64,000 bases of DNA from Chlorogloeopsis fritschii PCC 6912 (GCF_000317285.1 NZ_AJLN01000116.1:124001-188000), one strand, 5' to 3'. Counted from the first letter of the stretch, positions 1 through 14,269 are shown. Program-made: numbers and translations. The notes: a model not told the origin generated them from the letters alone.

Positions 1-68
1 TTACGTTCCTACCATAAAACAAAATCCACCTACACATATTAGTGTCAGGTGGACTTGATTATTCTTAG

Positions 69-457
69 TGGATCCGAGCAGAGTCGAACTGCTGTCCAAA
101 CTGGGTATTGACCCTCCGCTCATTCACAGGTTTAGCCTTTCTTACCCTCAAGGCGGGGAACGTTCATTATCCCGAACGGTAGGATTCTCTGGTGAAGTCT
201 TTGTCAACAAGCCTACCAGAGGAAACTTGTTAACGCATCCGTTGGGGTTTGCCCCTAGCCCTTAACGGAGTCAGACTAGAAGCGCTCGAACCGTTAGAGG
301 TTTTTAGGCAACTGCTACAGCAGCTTCCTTACGAGCAAATTTTACGATGTTGTTCGCATTTACTTTTTTTTTGAGCCTTGGATTTACGAGAGATGACTCA
401 CTCTCGACCTGAATCACAGAGTAGCTTTCGCCAGCCTGTCGAAACCGGTGCGGACCC
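69..457 (-). ncRNA. ssrA: tmRNA (ssrA), one-piece
   Basis: Rescues stalled ribosomes and tags the nascent protein for proteolysis. On the minus strand the 5' end (GGGTCCG at 457-451) pairs with CGGATCC (76-70) to form a 7-bp tRNA-like acceptor stem. The next base is a discriminator A at 69, and no CCA is encoded. The start GGGTCCGCACCGGTTTCGAC is typical of tmRNA, and the 3' T-arm has TTCGACTC. The tag frame on the minus strand reads ANNIVKFARKEAAVAVA, ending at a TAA at 306-304. The ANNIVKFAR core is typical of cyanobacterial tags. The AVAVA ending differs from the VAA ending I remember for cyanobacteria. The gene lies downstream of the ATP synthase operon, in the same direction. Confidence 0.95.
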
Positions 458-541
458 ATGAGGTTCTTATATTCTTATTATAGTGTGCAGTTTTAAACTT
501 AGACACTATATTGAGAAAATTTCTCGATTTTCAAAGATTGG

Positions 542-569
542 GTAGAGACGCGATTAATCACGTCTCTAC
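542..569. repeat. Dispersed palindrome downstream of the gamma gene
   Basis: GTAGAGACG (542-550) and CGTCTCTAC (561-569) form a 9-bp stem with a 10-nt loop, in the 148 bp between the gamma-subunit stop and the tmRNA gene. There is no T-tract on the minus strand, so it is more likely a dispersed cyanobacterial palindrome or an mRNA 3'-end stabiliser than a classical terminator. Confidence 0.6.
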
Positions 570-605
570 AATTCCTCAACTTGTCCTCTTCCTAGTCCCG
601 TTGTC

Positions 606-1553
606 CTAACTTAACGCCTGAGCACCGCCAACAACCTCAAGAATTTCTTGAGTGATTGAAGCTTGCCGGGCTTTGTTGTAAGACAGGGTAAGGGTGTTAA
701 TTAACTCAGCTGCGTTGTCGCTGGCATTGCTCATGGCTGTCATCCGCGCTGCCAGTTCACTTGCTGCTGATTCTTGCAGCGCTCGCAATAGCTGGTTAGT
801 TAAGTAAAGAGGTAGCAAAGAATCCAGAATTTGTACCGGATCTTGCTCGAAGATCATGTCATTGGGAAGAGACCGAACTTGAGCAGTCACTTTCTGCCTT
901 TCTACTTCAAACTGACCACCGCGAGTTGTCAGACGAAAGATTTCGTCATCTGCGGTTTCTAAACCTTGAGTGTCAAGGGGAAGCAGAGTTTGCACTACCG
1001 GACGAGAGCTAACTAGAGAGACAAACCGAGTGTAAATTAACTCGATTCTGTCTACGCTTTCTGAAAGGAATAAAGAAAGGAGTTCGTTAGCAATGTTGGA
1101 AGCTTCAGCTGCGGTGGGAATTTGCTCTAAGCCGGTATAGACAGCATCAATTGGTTGATCGCGACGTTGGAAGTACTGTGCGGCTTTGCGCCCTACGATC
1201 ACAAATTTGTAATCTATACCTTCGGCTTTGAGTTCCTTGGCACGATTTTCCGCACGCTTGATGACGTTGGTGTTATAACCACCGCACAAACCCCGATCGC
1301 CTGAAATCACCAATAGCCCCACTGACTTAACTTCCCGCTTTCTGAGCAAGGGCAGGTTTGCTTCTTCAAACCGCAGACGCGCTTGCAAACCGTAGAGTAC
1401 TTGGGCGAGGCGATCGGCAAAGGGGCGGGTGGATAGTACCTGTTCTTGGGCACGACGTACCCTCGCTGCCGCCACCAGCCGCATAGCTTCTGTAATTTTT
1501 TTGGTATTTTTAACCGATTGAATGCGATCGCGTATTGCTTTGAGGTTAGCCAT
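606..1553 (-). CDS. atpG: ATP synthase gamma subunit
   Basis: Central rotor stalk of the F1 motor; called atpC in cyanobacterial nomenclature. The 315-residue protein starts [19 protein letters not shown], ends in the conserved C-terminal helix ([21 protein letters not shown]), and has RGLCGGYN near residue 90. At about residues 195-235 it carries the insertion typical of cyanobacterial and chloroplast gamma subunits, without the two cysteines of the plant thiol switch; the only Cys is in GLCGG. It is therefore predicted not to be controlled by a gamma disulfide. It is the last gene of the operon, and the beta and epsilon genes are absent from the window, as is usual in cyanobacteria. Confidence 0.97.
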   Translation of the reverse strand: MANLKAIRDRIQSVKNTKKITEAMRLVAAARVRRAQEQVLSTRPFADRLAQVLYGLQARLRFEEANLPLLRKREVKSVGLLVISGDRGLCGGYNTNVIKRAENRAKELKAEGIDYKFVIVGRKAAQYFQRRDQPIDAVYTGLEQIPTAAEASNIANELLSLFLSESVDRIELIYTRFVSLVSSRPVVQTLLPLDTQGLETADDEIFRLTTRGGQFEVERQKVTAQVRSLPNDMIFEQDPVQILDSLLPLYLTNQLLRALQESAASELAARMTAMSNASDNAAELINTLTLSYNKARQASITQEILEVVGGAQALS

Positions 1554-1557
1554 AATC

Positions 1558-1698
1558 TTTGATTAGAGACTAGGGATTAGAGGCTAGGGACTAGAGAGAT
1601 TAAGAATTAGAGGTTAGGGATTGGGAAGATGAGTATTACCAGAATTTAGGGGATTTAATCTACAACCCTAGCCCCTAGTCCCTAACCCCTATCCCCTA
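1558..1698. repeat. Heptamer-type tandem repeats between the alpha and gamma genes
   Basis: Degenerate 7-nt units of the GGGACTA/GGGATTA type run one way at about 1562-1630. The complementary CCCTAGT/CCCTAAC units occur at about 1664-1698. The region could therefore fold into an imperfect long hairpin between the alpha and gamma genes. Similar units recur at 43950, 44030, 46982 and 53801. Confidence 0.6.
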
Positions 1699-1699
1699 A

Positions 1700-3220
1700 T
1701 TATGCTGTTGCCAAGAAGGTCTTCTTGTATTCATTAATTGCTTCCTTCAAGGCAGCTTCTTCGCTATCACCCAGTACTTTCTGTGATTGCACACCTTGAA
1801 CATACTGAGGTTTGCTAGTCTTTAAGTACTCGCGTAAACCCTTAGAGAAAGTCGTAATTTTATCGGCAGGGATGTCATCCAAATAACCGTTAATACCAGC
1901 ATAGAGAAGTGCTACTTGCTCATACACTGCTAGAGGTGAGTTTTGTGGCTGCTTCAAGAGTTCCCGCAAGCGCTGACCCCGTGCTAACTGGTCTTGGGTG
2001 GCTTTATCTAAGTCAGAAGCAAATTGCGCGAAGGCTTGCAGTTCATCAAACTGCGCCAACTCTAACTTCAACTTACCGGCAACTTTTTTCATTGCTTTGG
2101 TTTGAGCGGCAGAACCTACCCGCGATACGGAAATACCGGGGTTAATTGCAGGACGCACACCAGCATTAAATAAGTCAGCAGAAAGGAAGATCTGACCGTC
2201 GGTAATCGAAATCACGTTGGTGGGAATGTAAGCAGATACGTCACCTGCTTGAGTTTCGATGATTGGCAGGGCAGTCATGCTACCTTTACCCAATTCGTCA
2301 CTCAGTTTAGCTGCCCGTTCTAACAAGCGAGAGTGGATGTAGAACACGTCTCCAGGATAAGCTTCCCGTCCGGGAGGACGACGCAGCAGCAAGGACATTT
2401 GTCGATAGGCTGCGGCTTGCTTGGAAAGGTCATCGTAAATAATTAGAGTAGCTTTGCCCTTGTACATGAAGTACTCAGCTAGCGTTGCACCTGTGTAAGG
2501 AGCGAGGTATTGCAGGGTGGCGGGGTCACTAGCATTGGCAGCAACGACAATGGTGTAGTCCATCGCGCCTCTATCTTGCAGTGTTTGCACGACGTTTGCC
2601 ACGGTGGAAGCTTTTTGGCCGATCGCTACGTAGACACAAATTACATCTTCTTCTTTTTGGTTGAGGATGGTGTCAATTGCGATCGCTGTCTTACCAGTTT
2701 GACGGTCACCAATAATCAACTCTCGCTGACCGCGACCAATGGGAATCATCGCGTCAATAGCAGTGATTCCGGTTTGCATGGGTTCGTGTACGGAACGGCG
2801 CGCTACAATACCGGGTGCTGGAGATTCAATCAAACGGCTTTCATTGGTTTTGAGTTCTCCCTTGCCATCAATAGGACGACCCAAAGCATCAACAACGCGT
2901 CCAATTAAGGCTTCTCCTACTGGCACTTGAGCAATTTTGCCAGTAGCGGTAACGGTGCTACCTTCTTGAATTTCATGACCTTCACCCATCAACACCGCAC
3001 CCACGTTGTCTTCTTCTAAGTTGAGGGCTAGACCAATGGTGCCATCTTCAAATTCTAATAGCTCACCCGCCATAGCCTTTTCTAAGCCATAAACGCGGGC
3101 GATACCATCACCTACTTGCAAAACCGTACCAACGTTAGCAACTTTGACTTGTTGGTCGTATTGCTCGATTTGTTGCTGGATAATGCTGCTGATTTCGTCA
3201 GGTCTGATGCTAATTGCCAT
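1700..3220 (-). CDS. atpA: ATP synthase alpha subunit
   Basis: Non-catalytic nucleotide-binding subunit of the F1 hexamer. The full-length 506-residue protein has its P-loop at 171-178 (GDRQTGKT) and the alpha signature [17 protein letters not shown]. The N-terminal [20 protein letters not shown] matches cyanobacterial and chloroplast alpha subunits. It is separated from delta by 259 bp and from gamma by 146 bp, both filled with short repeats, unlike the tighter delta/b junction. Confidence 0.98.
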   Translation of the reverse strand: MAISIRPDEISSIIQQQIEQYDQQVKVANVGTVLQVGDGIARVYGLEKAMAGELLEFEDGTIGLALNLEEDNVGAVLMGEGHEIQEGSTVTATGKIAQVPVGEALIGRVVDALGRPIDGKGELKTNESRLIESPAPGIVARRSVHEPMQTGITAIDAMIPIGRGQRELIIGDRQTGKTAIAIDTILNQKEEDVICVYVAIGQKASTVANVVQTLQDRGAMDYTIVVAANASDPATLQYLAPYTGATLAEYFMYKGKATLIIYDDLSKQAAAYRQMSLLLRRPPGREAYPGDVFYIHSRLLERAAKLSDELGKGSMTALPIIETQAGDVSAYIPTNVISITDGQIFLSADLFNAGVRPAINPGISVSRVGSAAQTKAMKKVAGKLKLELAQFDELQAFAQFASDLDKATQDQLARGQRLRELLKQPQNSPLAVYEQVALLYAGINGYLDDIPADKITTFSKGLREYLKTSKPQYVQGVQSQKVLGDSEEAALKEAINEYKKTFLATA

Positions 3221-3479
3221 TTGTCTATCTTCTTGCTGTCGAGACGGAAAGATTCAAAAGTTAGGAGTTTAGAGTTAGGAGTTAGGAATTAAATTTTAAG
3301 TAGGTAGACAGAACTAAACGTAAAATGCTTATTGTCAGAAACTAGATAGGAGAAGCTTTTTACCTTCTGCCTACTGCCTCCAGCATAGCTGCCTTCTACT
3401 TAGCAGTTGAGAGTTACAAGTTCAGAATCAAAATCTGTTACTCATAACCCAGAATTCATAACTCATCACTCATAACTTT

Positions 3480-4034
3480 CTAGGCACTGGTTAAGCGCAA
3501 AGAAAGGCGACGCAGTTGACCGCGCAAACTTGCGTCAATTACCTGAGAACCCACTTTTATAATGACACCACCGATGATGTCACGATCGATTTTGGTGTCT
3601 AGTTCTACTTCGCGAGCGTTGGTCATAGCTATGACCTTTTCTTTGACTGCTTGTTGTTGAGCTTCGCTCAGAGGAACAGCAGATATTACTTCTGCTAACA
3701 CTGTTTGTTTGATCTGCCGCAAAAGCGCCAAATACTGCTGACAAATATCTTCCAGCAAGAGAATGCGCCGTCTATCTACCAGTAGCATCAAAAAGTTACG
3801 AAGATAAGTGTTAGCACCTTCACCGAAGATGCGACTGATGACTGCCTTTTTATCCTCTGGTGGAATAAAAGGATTACCAAAAAAGTTCCGCAGTTGCTCG
3901 CTATCGGACAACAAGTTCAGCAAAGAGCGTACATCCTCACCGAACCCTTCTGTCTGGTTTTTTGATTGCGCTATCGACATTAAAGCCTCTGCGTAAGGCT
4001 GGGCTATTTCGGCTGTTGCGATATTAGTTTTCAT
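3480..4034 (-). CDS. atpH: ATP synthase delta subunit
   Basis: Peripheral-stalk subunit linking the b/b' dimer to the top of F1 (atpD in cyanobacterial nomenclature). The 184 residues have an N-terminal helical OSCP/delta domain ([12 protein letters not shown]) and the C-terminal signature [20 protein letters not shown]. The start overlaps the end of the b-subunit gene by 4 bp, implying translational coupling. Downstream, 3221-3479 holds degenerate heptamer-like repeats before alpha. Confidence 0.96.
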   Translation of the reverse strand: MKTNIATAEIAQPYAEALMSIAQSKNQTEGFGEDVRSLLNLLSDSEQLRNFFGNPFIPPEDKKAVISRIFGEGANTYLRNFLMLLVDRRRILLLEDICQQYLALLRQIKQTVLAEVISAVPLSEAQQQAVKEKVIAMTNAREVELDTKIDRDIIGGVIIKVGSQVIDASLRGQLRRLSLRLTSA

Positions 4035-4588
4035 CCCTTGCCTCCCAGTAGCGCGATACTGCGATCAATTAATGTTTGTTGGGCATTGTCAGCAACCCCG
4101 CTCTTGAGTTCTGACTCAGCTTTTTGCAATGCCATCGCGACTACCTGCTGCCGCAGTTGAGCGATCGCTCGCTCTGTTTCTGCACTTAAATCACGGGCAG
4201 CAGTTTCTTTTAAACGTTGCACATCTTCCGCTGCCTTAGCCAAAATTGCTTCACGAGTTGCCTGAGCGTTTTCTTCAGCAGCTTTGCGAATTTGTTGTGC
4301 CTCTGCTTGTGCCTTGGTCAACTTCTGCTGTGCGTCGGAAAGCTGGCCAGCTGCTTCTTTTAAGCGCTCTTCTGCTTCCCGAATAGCTGTTTCAATATTT
4401 GAGCGGCGATCGCTCAAAGTGTTGCCTACAACTTTACGCCCAAAGTAAAATAATACGCCAATCAGAATCGCTAAGTTAATGATGTTGGTTTCTAAAATGT
4501 CTAGGTTTAGACCGAAACCGCCTTCCGCCGATTCTGCTTCTGCCAATGCTTCTGTGGCTAGTAATAAGACAGTTCCTATGATACCCAT
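4031..4588 (-). CDS. atpF: ATP synthase b subunit
   Basis: Membrane-anchored peripheral stalk of the Fo sector. The 185 residues have a short hydrophilic N-terminus, one membrane helix ([20 protein letters not shown], about residues 34-53) and a long charged Ala/Glu/Gln-rich coiled coil. The extra N-terminal stretch before the helix is typical of the cyanobacterial b subunit, which pairs with b' encoded just upstream. It overlaps the delta gene by 4 bp. Confidence 0.96.
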   Translation of the reverse strand: MGIIGTVLLLATEALAEAESAEGGFGLNLDILETNIINLAILIGVLFYFGRKVVGNTLSDRRSNIETAIREAEERLKEAAGQLSDAQQKLTKAQAEAQQIRKAAEENAQATREAILAKAAEDVQRLKETAARDLSAETERAIAQLRQQVVAMALQKAESELKSGVADNAQQTLIDRSIALLGGKG

Positions 4589-4749
4589 CTACAACTGCGC
4601 TGCTCCCTTGCTAGTAAGTTTAGAACTTTCCCCAAAGGAAAAAAGGGAAAAAAGTGTCAATGCGTGACACTTAATTCAGCGCTTACAGAGACTACGCCCC
4701 GCTGCGCGTCTGCCTTTTTTGGAACCGATATTGCGAGCTTTTAAAAGCT

Positions 4750-5184
4750 CTATTTCCCTACTAAACTTGGTTCCAATAGTTTTTCTAGAATTTGCCTGCT
4801 AAAGGCATCTACCTGTTGTTCTAAAGAACGTAAAGCTTCCTGCTTTTGCTGTTCTATTTCTTGAGCCACCTGTTCTCTTTGAGCTTGAGCTTCTCTTTGC
4901 GCTTGGGCGATTTTCTCAGCAGTGATTCTCTGAGCATCTTCCTGAGCTTGAGTCACAATCACTTGGGCTTGCTTGCGAGCATCCGCAAGCTGCTGCTCAT
5001 ATTCTTTGGTCAATCGCTCAGTTTTAGCCAAGCGCTCGCGAGCTTCCAGGTTATTGTTTCGGATGTAATTATCGCGATCATCCAATGCCTTGGTCAGTGG
5101 CTTGTAGAAAATCACATTCAATACAGCTGCCAACAGCAGGAACTGCAATGCCATCAAGGGCAAGGTAGCATCGAAATCAAACAT
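4750..5184 (-). CDS. atpF2: ATP synthase b' subunit
   Basis: Second, diverged peripheral-stalk subunit (atpG in cyanobacterial nomenclature) that forms a heterodimer with b in photosynthetic organisms. The 144 residues have an N-terminal membrane helix ([20 protein letters not shown]) followed by a Gln/Glu/Ala-rich coiled coil. It sits between c and b in the operon. The 161 bp to b contain a palindromic dispersed-repeat stretch (about 4680-4715). Confidence 0.96.
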   Translation of the reverse strand: MFDFDATLPLMALQFLLLAAVLNVIFYKPLTKALDDRDNYIRNNNLEARERLAKTERLTKEYEQQLADARKQAQVIVTQAQEDAQRITAEKIAQAQREAQAQREQVAQEIEQQKQEALRSLEQQVDAFSRQILEKLLEPSLVGK

Positions 5185-5288
5185 TTCTCTCCTCTTTGGC
5201 TGGGACAGCAGTTTTCATAGCAATATTGTCAGTCAACCCTTGATTGTGTGACTAGAGACCCAATAAATATAAAGGGTCACTCTAGACA

Positions 5289-5312
5289 ACAGACGTGAAC
5301 AATCACGTCTGT
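5289..5312 (-). promoter_or_regulatory. Stable hairpin just downstream of the c-subunit gene
   Basis: ACAGACGTGA (5289-5298) and TCACGTCTGT (5303-5312) form a perfect 10-bp stem with a 4-nt loop. It lies 25 bp after the c-subunit stop and before b'. There is no adjacent T-run, so a processing or stabilising element is more likely than a terminator. It may help the c message exceed its neighbours, since the c-ring needs more than ten copies per complex; that role is inference. Confidence 0.6.
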
Positions 5313-5336
5313 TAATTACATAAAGAGTTTTAAGTC

Positions 5337-5633
<297 letters not shown>

Positions 5634-5697
5634 TTAGATTTTGAATCGAACTCAAAATTCGAGTTACCAAAATCTAAAATTGCATCAACTGAGGACT

Positions 5698-6453
5698 TTA
5701 ATGTGCCTCATGCTCTTCACCACCATGTCCCTCCATCGCCTCATGGATGTACGCGCCTGCTAATGTGGCAAAAACCAGGGCTTGGATGGCACTGGTAAAT
5801 AACCCCAAAGCCATTACCGGCAGAGGCACGAACAGAGGAACTAAAAGAACCAGCACTGCCACCACTAGTTCATCCGCCAAGATGTTACCAAAAAGTCGGA
5901 AGCTTAGGGACAGAGGCTTGGTGAAATCTTCTAGAATCGCGATCGGTAGCAGGATCGGTGTCGGCTCGATATACTTTTTAAAGTATCCCAGACCGCGCTT
6001 GCTAAAACCGGCGTAAAAGTAAGCCAAAGATGTCAGCAACGCCAGTGCTACTGTCGTATTGATGTCATTGGTCGGAGCAGCTAACTCGCCCGACGGTAGT
6101 TTGATGATCTTCCACGGCACCAAAGCACCCGACCAATTTGAGATGAAAATAAACAAAAACAGTGTGCCAATGAATGGCACCCAAGGACGGTACTCTTTCT
6201 CACCAAGCTGGTTTTTCGTTAGATCGCGAATAAATTCCAAGGCATATTCCATCAAGTTTTGTATGCCACTGGGAATTCTCTGGATGTTCCGAGTCGCGGC
6301 TAGTGAAGCCAGTACTAGAATGGCAATCACAAACCAAGAGGTGAGAAAAACTTGCCCGTGTATTTTCAGATTGCCCAATTGCCAGTAGAAATGTTGACCG
6401 ACTTCTAATTCGGCAAGGGGAACAGAATTGAAGAAGTTCAGAAAATTCAGCAT
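5698..6453 (-). CDS. atpB: ATP synthase a subunit
   Basis: Proton-channel subunit of Fo (atpI in cyanobacterial nomenclature). The 251 residues have five to six membrane helices. The conserved [20 protein letters not shown] contains the essential Arg in LSFRLFGN. The last helix has [14 protein letters not shown], and the C-terminal tail is His/Glu-rich ([11 protein letters not shown]). It is preceded by the small Atp1 gene. Confidence 0.97.
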   Translation of the reverse strand: MLNFLNFFNSVPLAELEVGQHFYWQLGNLKIHGQVFLTSWFVIAILVLASLAATRNIQRIPSGIQNLMEYALEFIRDLTKNQLGEKEYRPWVPFIGTLFLFIFISNWSGALVPWKIIKLPSGELAAPTNDINTTVALALLTSLAYFYAGFSKRGLGYFKKYIEPTPILLPIAILEDFTKPLSLSFRLFGNILADELVVAVLVLLVPLFVPLPVMALGLFTSAIQALVFATLAGAYIHEAMEGHGGEEHEAH

Positions 6454-6549
6454 TTCCTTCCCATATCAATTATTTCTCCAATCTTAGCTGGAGAACAGGA
6501 ACAGGAGCCTGGTGTAGATTTTCTTCCCAAAACCTCACATTCAGCCTTT

Positions 6550-7008
6550 TTAAGGTTGTCGAGGATTCGGTAAAGCAGAGAGAAATGACTCCCTGATGAC
6601 GTAGAAGATGAGCGTTGCCTTATAAGTGAGAAATCCCAAGAATATAGGCAATATTTGTAGCTGATTCCACCGAGATGCCACTAGAATTATGATTACTAGT
6701 AAAGCAAACCGATTTTTACTCAGCTGCCGCTTTTCTTGACCCAATCGCTCAACATCTTTTGCCAACATCCTCACATAAACCATGCCAGTAGCTGCCCCAA
6801 GAAGATAATTTAGGGCGATGTTTAGGGAATAAAAAATCCACACAGAGATAAAAATAATCCCCGTCAAGACAAGTGTAATTACCAAAAACTCCTGATAGAG
6901 TTTATAAAACTCCTGCATGGAGTCTACTGGTTCTGTGTCCTCAAAACCAGATTGAGTATCTTGTCGTGTTGTTGGTGTGGGATCAGTTGATTCATCAGAC
7001 AAGCTCAC
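6550..7008 (-). CDS. atp1: ATP synthase accessory protein Atp1 (AtpI/AtpZ-type)
   Basis: A small membrane protein at the head of the ATP synthase operon, thought to assist Fo or c-ring assembly. The 152 residues have a hydrophilic N-terminal 35 residues, then four predicted membrane segments ([20 protein letters not shown], the [17 protein letters not shown] region, [11 protein letters not shown] and [19 protein letters not shown]). The assignment rests mainly on position and membrane layout, because the family is poorly conserved. The operon promoter should lie in 7009-7130. Confidence 0.85.
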   Translation of the reverse strand: MSLSDESTDPTPTTRQDTQSGFEDTEPVDSMQEFYKLYQEFLVITLVLTGIIFISVWIFYSLNIALNYLLGAATGMVYVRMLAKDVERLGQEKRQLSKNRFALLVIIILVASRWNQLQILPIFLGFLTYKATLIFYVIRESFLSALPNPRQP

Positions 7009-7481
7009 GGGACTCGAAACCAGTACAGCTAATTATGTTGACTGCACATTCAGCCAGCTAAATCATATCACGATTGAGTAACAATACTTTAGAAAAAAAC
7101 AATTCACTTAACTGTTAACCAATGGAAACGGAGTGTGGAGAGTGCAAGATAGCAAGGCCAAATGGGCGAGGAAGAAAACTATTTCTCCTCTAGTGCCTCT
7201 ACTATGCTATCTCATGCTTGTTTGGACTGTGTGTTTTTCTAAATTAATGGCAGTACCATTTCTAGTTCTCGTTACCAGGTTCAACCTGGAACGAGGGTTT
7301 AGTGGCTCTGCATAGTGGCTGTTGGAAGCAGAGGAACTTCAGGAGCAGAGAAGATGGGGAGAACAACTAACCACTGTACGGGCGGGTTTAAAAGATAAAT
7401 TGTCTTTTTCAACCGAAAGATAGTCAGCAAAACCCGCCCCTACCAATGACTAATGACTAATGACCAATGACTATTGAATAA
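7009..7481. other. Intergenic region with palindromes and heptamer repeats
   Basis: This 473-bp gap upstream of the atp operon contains no credible gene. It holds an imperfect palindrome at 7268-7295 (CTCGTTACCAGG... ...CCTGGAACGAG) that recurs at 53304-53328. A 10-bp inverted repeat lies at 7380-7389 and 7430-7439 (GGGCGGGTTT/AAACCCGCCC). Heptamer-like ATGACTA/ATGACCA units occur at 7446-7472 and recur near 30545-30577. A 60-codon GTG-started frame over 7133-7315 runs into the palindrome and is not credible. Confidence 0.6.
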
Positions 7482-8663
7482 TTAAGCAGGCGTTAATAAA
7501 ATCAGCTGCTGCTTGAGGAATTTTCTGACTTCATCTAAACTAAGCTGCACATTTGCCAAAATCTCAGCCACTGTTGAGTGACTATTACAATTTTGGAGAA
7601 ACTCCAACTCTGCTGGTGACAAGTTGACTATTTGGTAATCGTAATTAAATATACATTGACTGGGAAAGCCATCTATACAGGGATTAAGTTCGGGAATAGC
7701 TGCCAAAAGGATTTTATCCTCTGACCAGTCAGCTTTAGCTAGGGGAGGGCGACCGAGGAAAAATTCGTAATGGGTAACTTCTGGATCGAGTAATTCTATG
7801 AGGCGGTAACGTTGGTGATCGCTTAAATTTTGTGCCCGCTCAATTAACTCTGGTGCTTTGCCTAAAAGTCTCTCCAAATCCCAAAAACTAGGATTAGAGA
7901 AACCAATAAATTCCAATCCCGATGCATCAATTAATTCAAATAAAGTCTCAATGTTGTAGTCTATCTCTTGGGGATGGACGTACATATCGGCAAAGCACTC
8001 ATCGCGCTGATTTTCTAGTGACCAACGTTCTTTTTCTCTCTTGACAATTCGATTTTTTTCTGGTAGAGAAGAAAATATTTTTCGTCCGACTTGAACACCA
8101 TCGCGGTAGTCGCCTCGTTTTTCACCTTGAAGGAGAGCGATCGCTTTTTGCATCAGTTGAATTTCCCAGCGTCCCAACTCTCCATATACAAAGATGTGCA
8201 TTAAGCCGCCAGGGGCTAACTTCTTTGCCAAGGCTTTAATACCACGAATCGGATCGGGTAAGTGGTGCAGTACTCCTACGCAATTAATAAAGTCAAACTC
8301 ACCCGCAAGTTGTTCCACGTCGTACAAGCTGAGGTGATGAAACTCAACGCGGTTGGCTCCAGAACGCTGGCAACGCTCTTTTGCTACTTCTATAGCACCA
8401 GCACTGAGGTCAATGCCTACAACATTAGCTTCAGGATTAAGGTGGACTAAGTACTCTGTTCCTACTCCCGTGCCACAGCCAGCATCTAAAATCTGGATAT
8501 TTTGCTTTTGAGGTTTTCGTCCGGTGCAGAAGTTGTAGGCAGCAAGCCAATGCCAACGCCAGTTATAACCTGGGGGTGGTTCATCTAGTAGCGGTTCTGG
8601 AGGAAAGGGGTAGGTGTTGTATAAATTGGCAACAGCAGCGCTAATGGTTTGTGAGTCGGACAT
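7482..8663 (-). CDS. Class I SAM-dependent methyltransferase with C-terminal extension
   Basis: The 393-residue protein has a Rossmann methyltransferase domain with motif I ILDAGCGTGVGTEYL (about 58-72), the acidic post-I motif VVGIDLSAGAIEVAKERC, motif II/IV FDFINCVGVLHHLPDP and LAPGGLMHIFVYG. An uncharacterised C-terminal part (about 250-393) follows. The sequence before motif I (VANLYNTYPFPPEPLLDEPP) is reminiscent of a group of cyanobacterial methyltransferases that act on unknown substrates. It is monocistronic and divergent from comB. The substrate cannot be inferred. Confidence 0.85.
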   Translation of the reverse strand: MSDSQTISAAVANLYNTYPFPPEPLLDEPPPGYNWRWHWLAAYNFCTGRKPQKQNIQILDAGCGTGVGTEYLVHLNPEANVVGIDLSAGAIEVAKERCQRSGANRVEFHHLSLYDVEQLAGEFDFINCVGVLHHLPDPIRGIKALAKKLAPGGLMHIFVYGELGRWEIQLMQKAIALLQGEKRGDYRDGVQVGRKIFSSLPEKNRIVKREKERWSLENQRDECFADMYVHPQEIDYNIETLFELIDASGLEFIGFSNPSFWDLERLLGKAPELIERAQNLSDHQRYRLIELLDPEVTHYEFFLGRPPLAKADWSEDKILLAAIPELNPCIDGFPSQCIFNYDYQIVNLSPAELEFLQNCNSHSTVAEILANVQLSLDEVRKFLKQQLILLTPA

Positions 8664-8732
8664 ATCTGGAGCTGTAATCGCAGTATTTTTGAGTTTATCG
8701 CTTGTGGTTGCTATTTAGGCGATCGCGTTTGA

Positions 8733-8785
8733 GTAGAAGGCAGAAGGCAGGAGGCAGAAGGCAGAGGGCAGAGGGCAGAAGGAAG
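8733..8785. repeat. Heptamer tandem repeat (GGCAGAA type)
   Basis: About seven degenerate 7-nt units of GGCAGAA/GGCAGAG/GGCAGGA lie immediately upstream of the comB ribosome-binding site. They are typical of the short tandemly repeated repetitive sequences of filamentous cyanobacteria. The repeat lies within the probable 5' leader of comB. Confidence 0.75.
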
Positions 8786-8796
8786 GAGTGAAAAAC

Positions 8797-9525
8797 ATGA
8801 TTTTTAATCAATTAGAATACGATTTGCGTTGTGAGTGGGGTCAACAAGGAATTTTCCAACTTGCTCCCATCAGTGATGTGGTTGTAATCGTTGATGTACT
8901 TTCTTTTTCAACCTGTGTGGAAATTGCCACTAATAATGGCGCGATAATTTTTCCGTATCCAATTAAAGACGAATCAGCAGTAGATTATGCTAAGTCGGTG
9001 CAGGCAGAGTTGGCAAGTCATAGACAGAGTTTGTCTACAAGTGGATACTCTCTTTCTCCAGCATCGCTAACTCAGATTCCAACAGGAACTCGACTAGTTT
9101 TGCCCTCACCTAATGGTTCTACCCTCACCTTGCTTACGGGAACTACACCCACCTTAGCTGGTTGCTTGCGAAACTGTGAAGTTGTGGCTCAGTTTGCCCA
9201 AAGGTATGGCAGTAAAATTGCTGTGATTCCTGCTGGCGAGAAGTGGCAAGAGGATAGTAGCCTGCGATTAGCGTTTGAGGATTTGATTGGTGCAGGGGCA
9301 ATTCTGAGCTATTTACATGGCAGTTTATCGCCAGAAGCAGAAATTGCTGTGGCGGCATTTCATACTTTTCAGAAAGATTTATTGGCATATTTACAAAAAT
9401 GTAGTTCTGGCAAAGAATTAATTGCACGCGGATTTGAGTCCGATGTTGAGTTAGCAGCAGCTTTTAATGTAAGTAATTGTGTACCTTTGTTTACTCAAAA
9501 CGCTTATTTTAAACACGTGGTTTAG
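8797..9525 (+). CDS. comB: 2-phosphosulfolactate phosphatase family protein (ComB)
   Basis: The ComB family dephosphorylates 2-phospho-3-sulfolactate in archaeal coenzyme M synthesis. Cyanobacteria encode homologues whose physiological substrate is not settled. The 242-residue protein has the family's N-terminal VVIVDVLSFSTCVEIATNNG, the central LVLPSPNGSTLTLL and IAVIPAGEKW...SLRLAFEDLIGAGAI. ATG 8797 is chosen over GTG 8788 because AAGGAG (8783-8788) is correctly spaced for the ATG. No other coenzyme M or sulfolactate genes are adjacent. Confidence 0.85.
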   Translation: MIFNQLEYDLRCEWGQQGIFQLAPISDVVVIVDVLSFSTCVEIATNNGAIIFPYPIKDESAVDYAKSVQAELASHRQSLSTSGYSLSPASLTQIPTGTRLVLPSPNGSTLTLLTGTTPTLAGCLRNCEVVAQFAQRYGSKIAVIPAGEKWQEDSSLRLAFEDLIGAGAILSYLHGSLSPEAEIAVAAFHTFQKDLLAYLQKCSSGKELIARGFESDVELAAAFNVSNCVPLFTQNAYFKHVV

Positions 9526-13317
<3,792 letters not shown>

Positions 13318-13720
13318 AGACTTTTCATTTTCTTTGGCTATCTTTTGGTAGTTTTACAGCAGAGGAAACCAGGGGAGTTACACGCTCCCTCGGCTCCTCT
13401 AGCTTGTTCTGGCTCTTGTTGCAACTTTTCGTAACATTGCTTTCACAATAGTGGTGCGACCTTAAACATGAAAAGGAATGTTACAAACTGTTAAAAGCAG
13501 TCATATATGCTCAACATAATGCCCGAAAATAATTCCGGAAGGTAGCTGAATTTAAAAGCTTGTTCACTCCTAATTACTCAAGCAAGATCGGAATGTAATA
13601 TTTCCAGCATCTTTAATAACTGCTGAGTCTAAGAAAAGAGAAGACAAGCTAAATCAGCCACTTAAAAGTCGCACCAGTTTAATCAAATTCTGGTTTTATT
13701 CGTATTGGAGGAATCCATTA
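13318..13720 (+). promoter_or_regulatory. apcE-apcA intergenic region with hairpin and probable apcA promoter
   Basis: The 403-bp spacer starts with an interrupted hairpin (13361-13400: AGAGGA and TCCTCT as outer arms, GGGAG and CTCCC as inner arms). The rest is AT-rich, ending in a strong ribosome-binding site, GGAGGA (13709-13714), before apcA. The long spacer and hairpin fit separate, stronger transcription of apcAB relative to apcE. No T-run follows the hairpin, so complete termination is not assured. Confidence 0.55.
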
Positions 13721-14206
13721 ATGAGTATCGTCACGAAGTCCATCGTGAATGCAGATGCAGAAGCCCGCTATCTCAGCCCTGGCGAACTGGATCGGATTAA
13801 GAGCTTTGTTTCTGGTGGTGAAAAGCGCCTACGGATTGCTCAAGTGTTGACAGACAACCGTGAGCGGATTGTTAAGCAAGCTGGCGATCAGCTCTTCCAA
13901 AAGCGCCCTGATGTTGTTTCTCCTGGTGGCAACGCTTACGGTCAAGAAATGACCGCTACCTGCTTGCGCGACCTAGATTACTACCTCCGCCTTGTTACCT
14001 ACGGTGTTGTAGCTGGTGATGTCACCCCAATCGAAGAAATTGGTATTGTGGGTGTTCGTGAAATGTACAAGTCTCTTGGTACTCCCATCGATGCCGTTGC
14101 TGCTGGTGTAAGCGCAATGAAGAATGTTGCTGCTTCCCTGTTGTCTGCTGATGATGCTTCTGAAGCAGGCGCTTACTTCGATTACGTCGCTGGTGCTTTG
14201 GCGTAG
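13721..14206 (+). CDS. apcA: Allophycocyanin alpha chain
   Basis: Core phycobiliprotein. The 161 residues match the family length exactly. The phycocyanobilin attachment site is in [19 protein letters not shown] (Cys near residue 81). It has the typical start [20 protein letters not shown] and end [13 protein letters not shown]. Codon use is strongly biased, as expected for a very abundant protein. apcB follows after 63 bp. Confidence 0.99.
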   Translation: MSIVTKSIVNADAEARYLSPGELDRIKSFVSGGEKRLRIAQVLTDNRERIVKQAGDQLFQKRPDVVSPGGNAYGQEMTATCLRDLDYYLRLVTYGVVAGDVTPIEEIGIVGVREMYKSLGTPIDAVAAGVSAMKNVAASLLSADDASEAGAYFDYVAGALA

Positions 14207-14269
14207 GTAAAGCTGTTTCTGTGCTAAACAGAAGTATTGCAATCAAGTTGGAAATAAGGAAATAACAAC

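Noticed and set aside
68-265. 65-codon open frame on the plus strand
   Set aside because: It is antisense to the tmRNA gene and has no protein-like features.
2510-2908. 132-codon plus-strand frame
   Set aside because: It is a shadow of the alpha-subunit gene on the other strand.
7133-7315. 60-codon GTG-started frame
   Set aside because: It runs into a dispersed palindrome, has no ribosome-binding site and no family resemblance.
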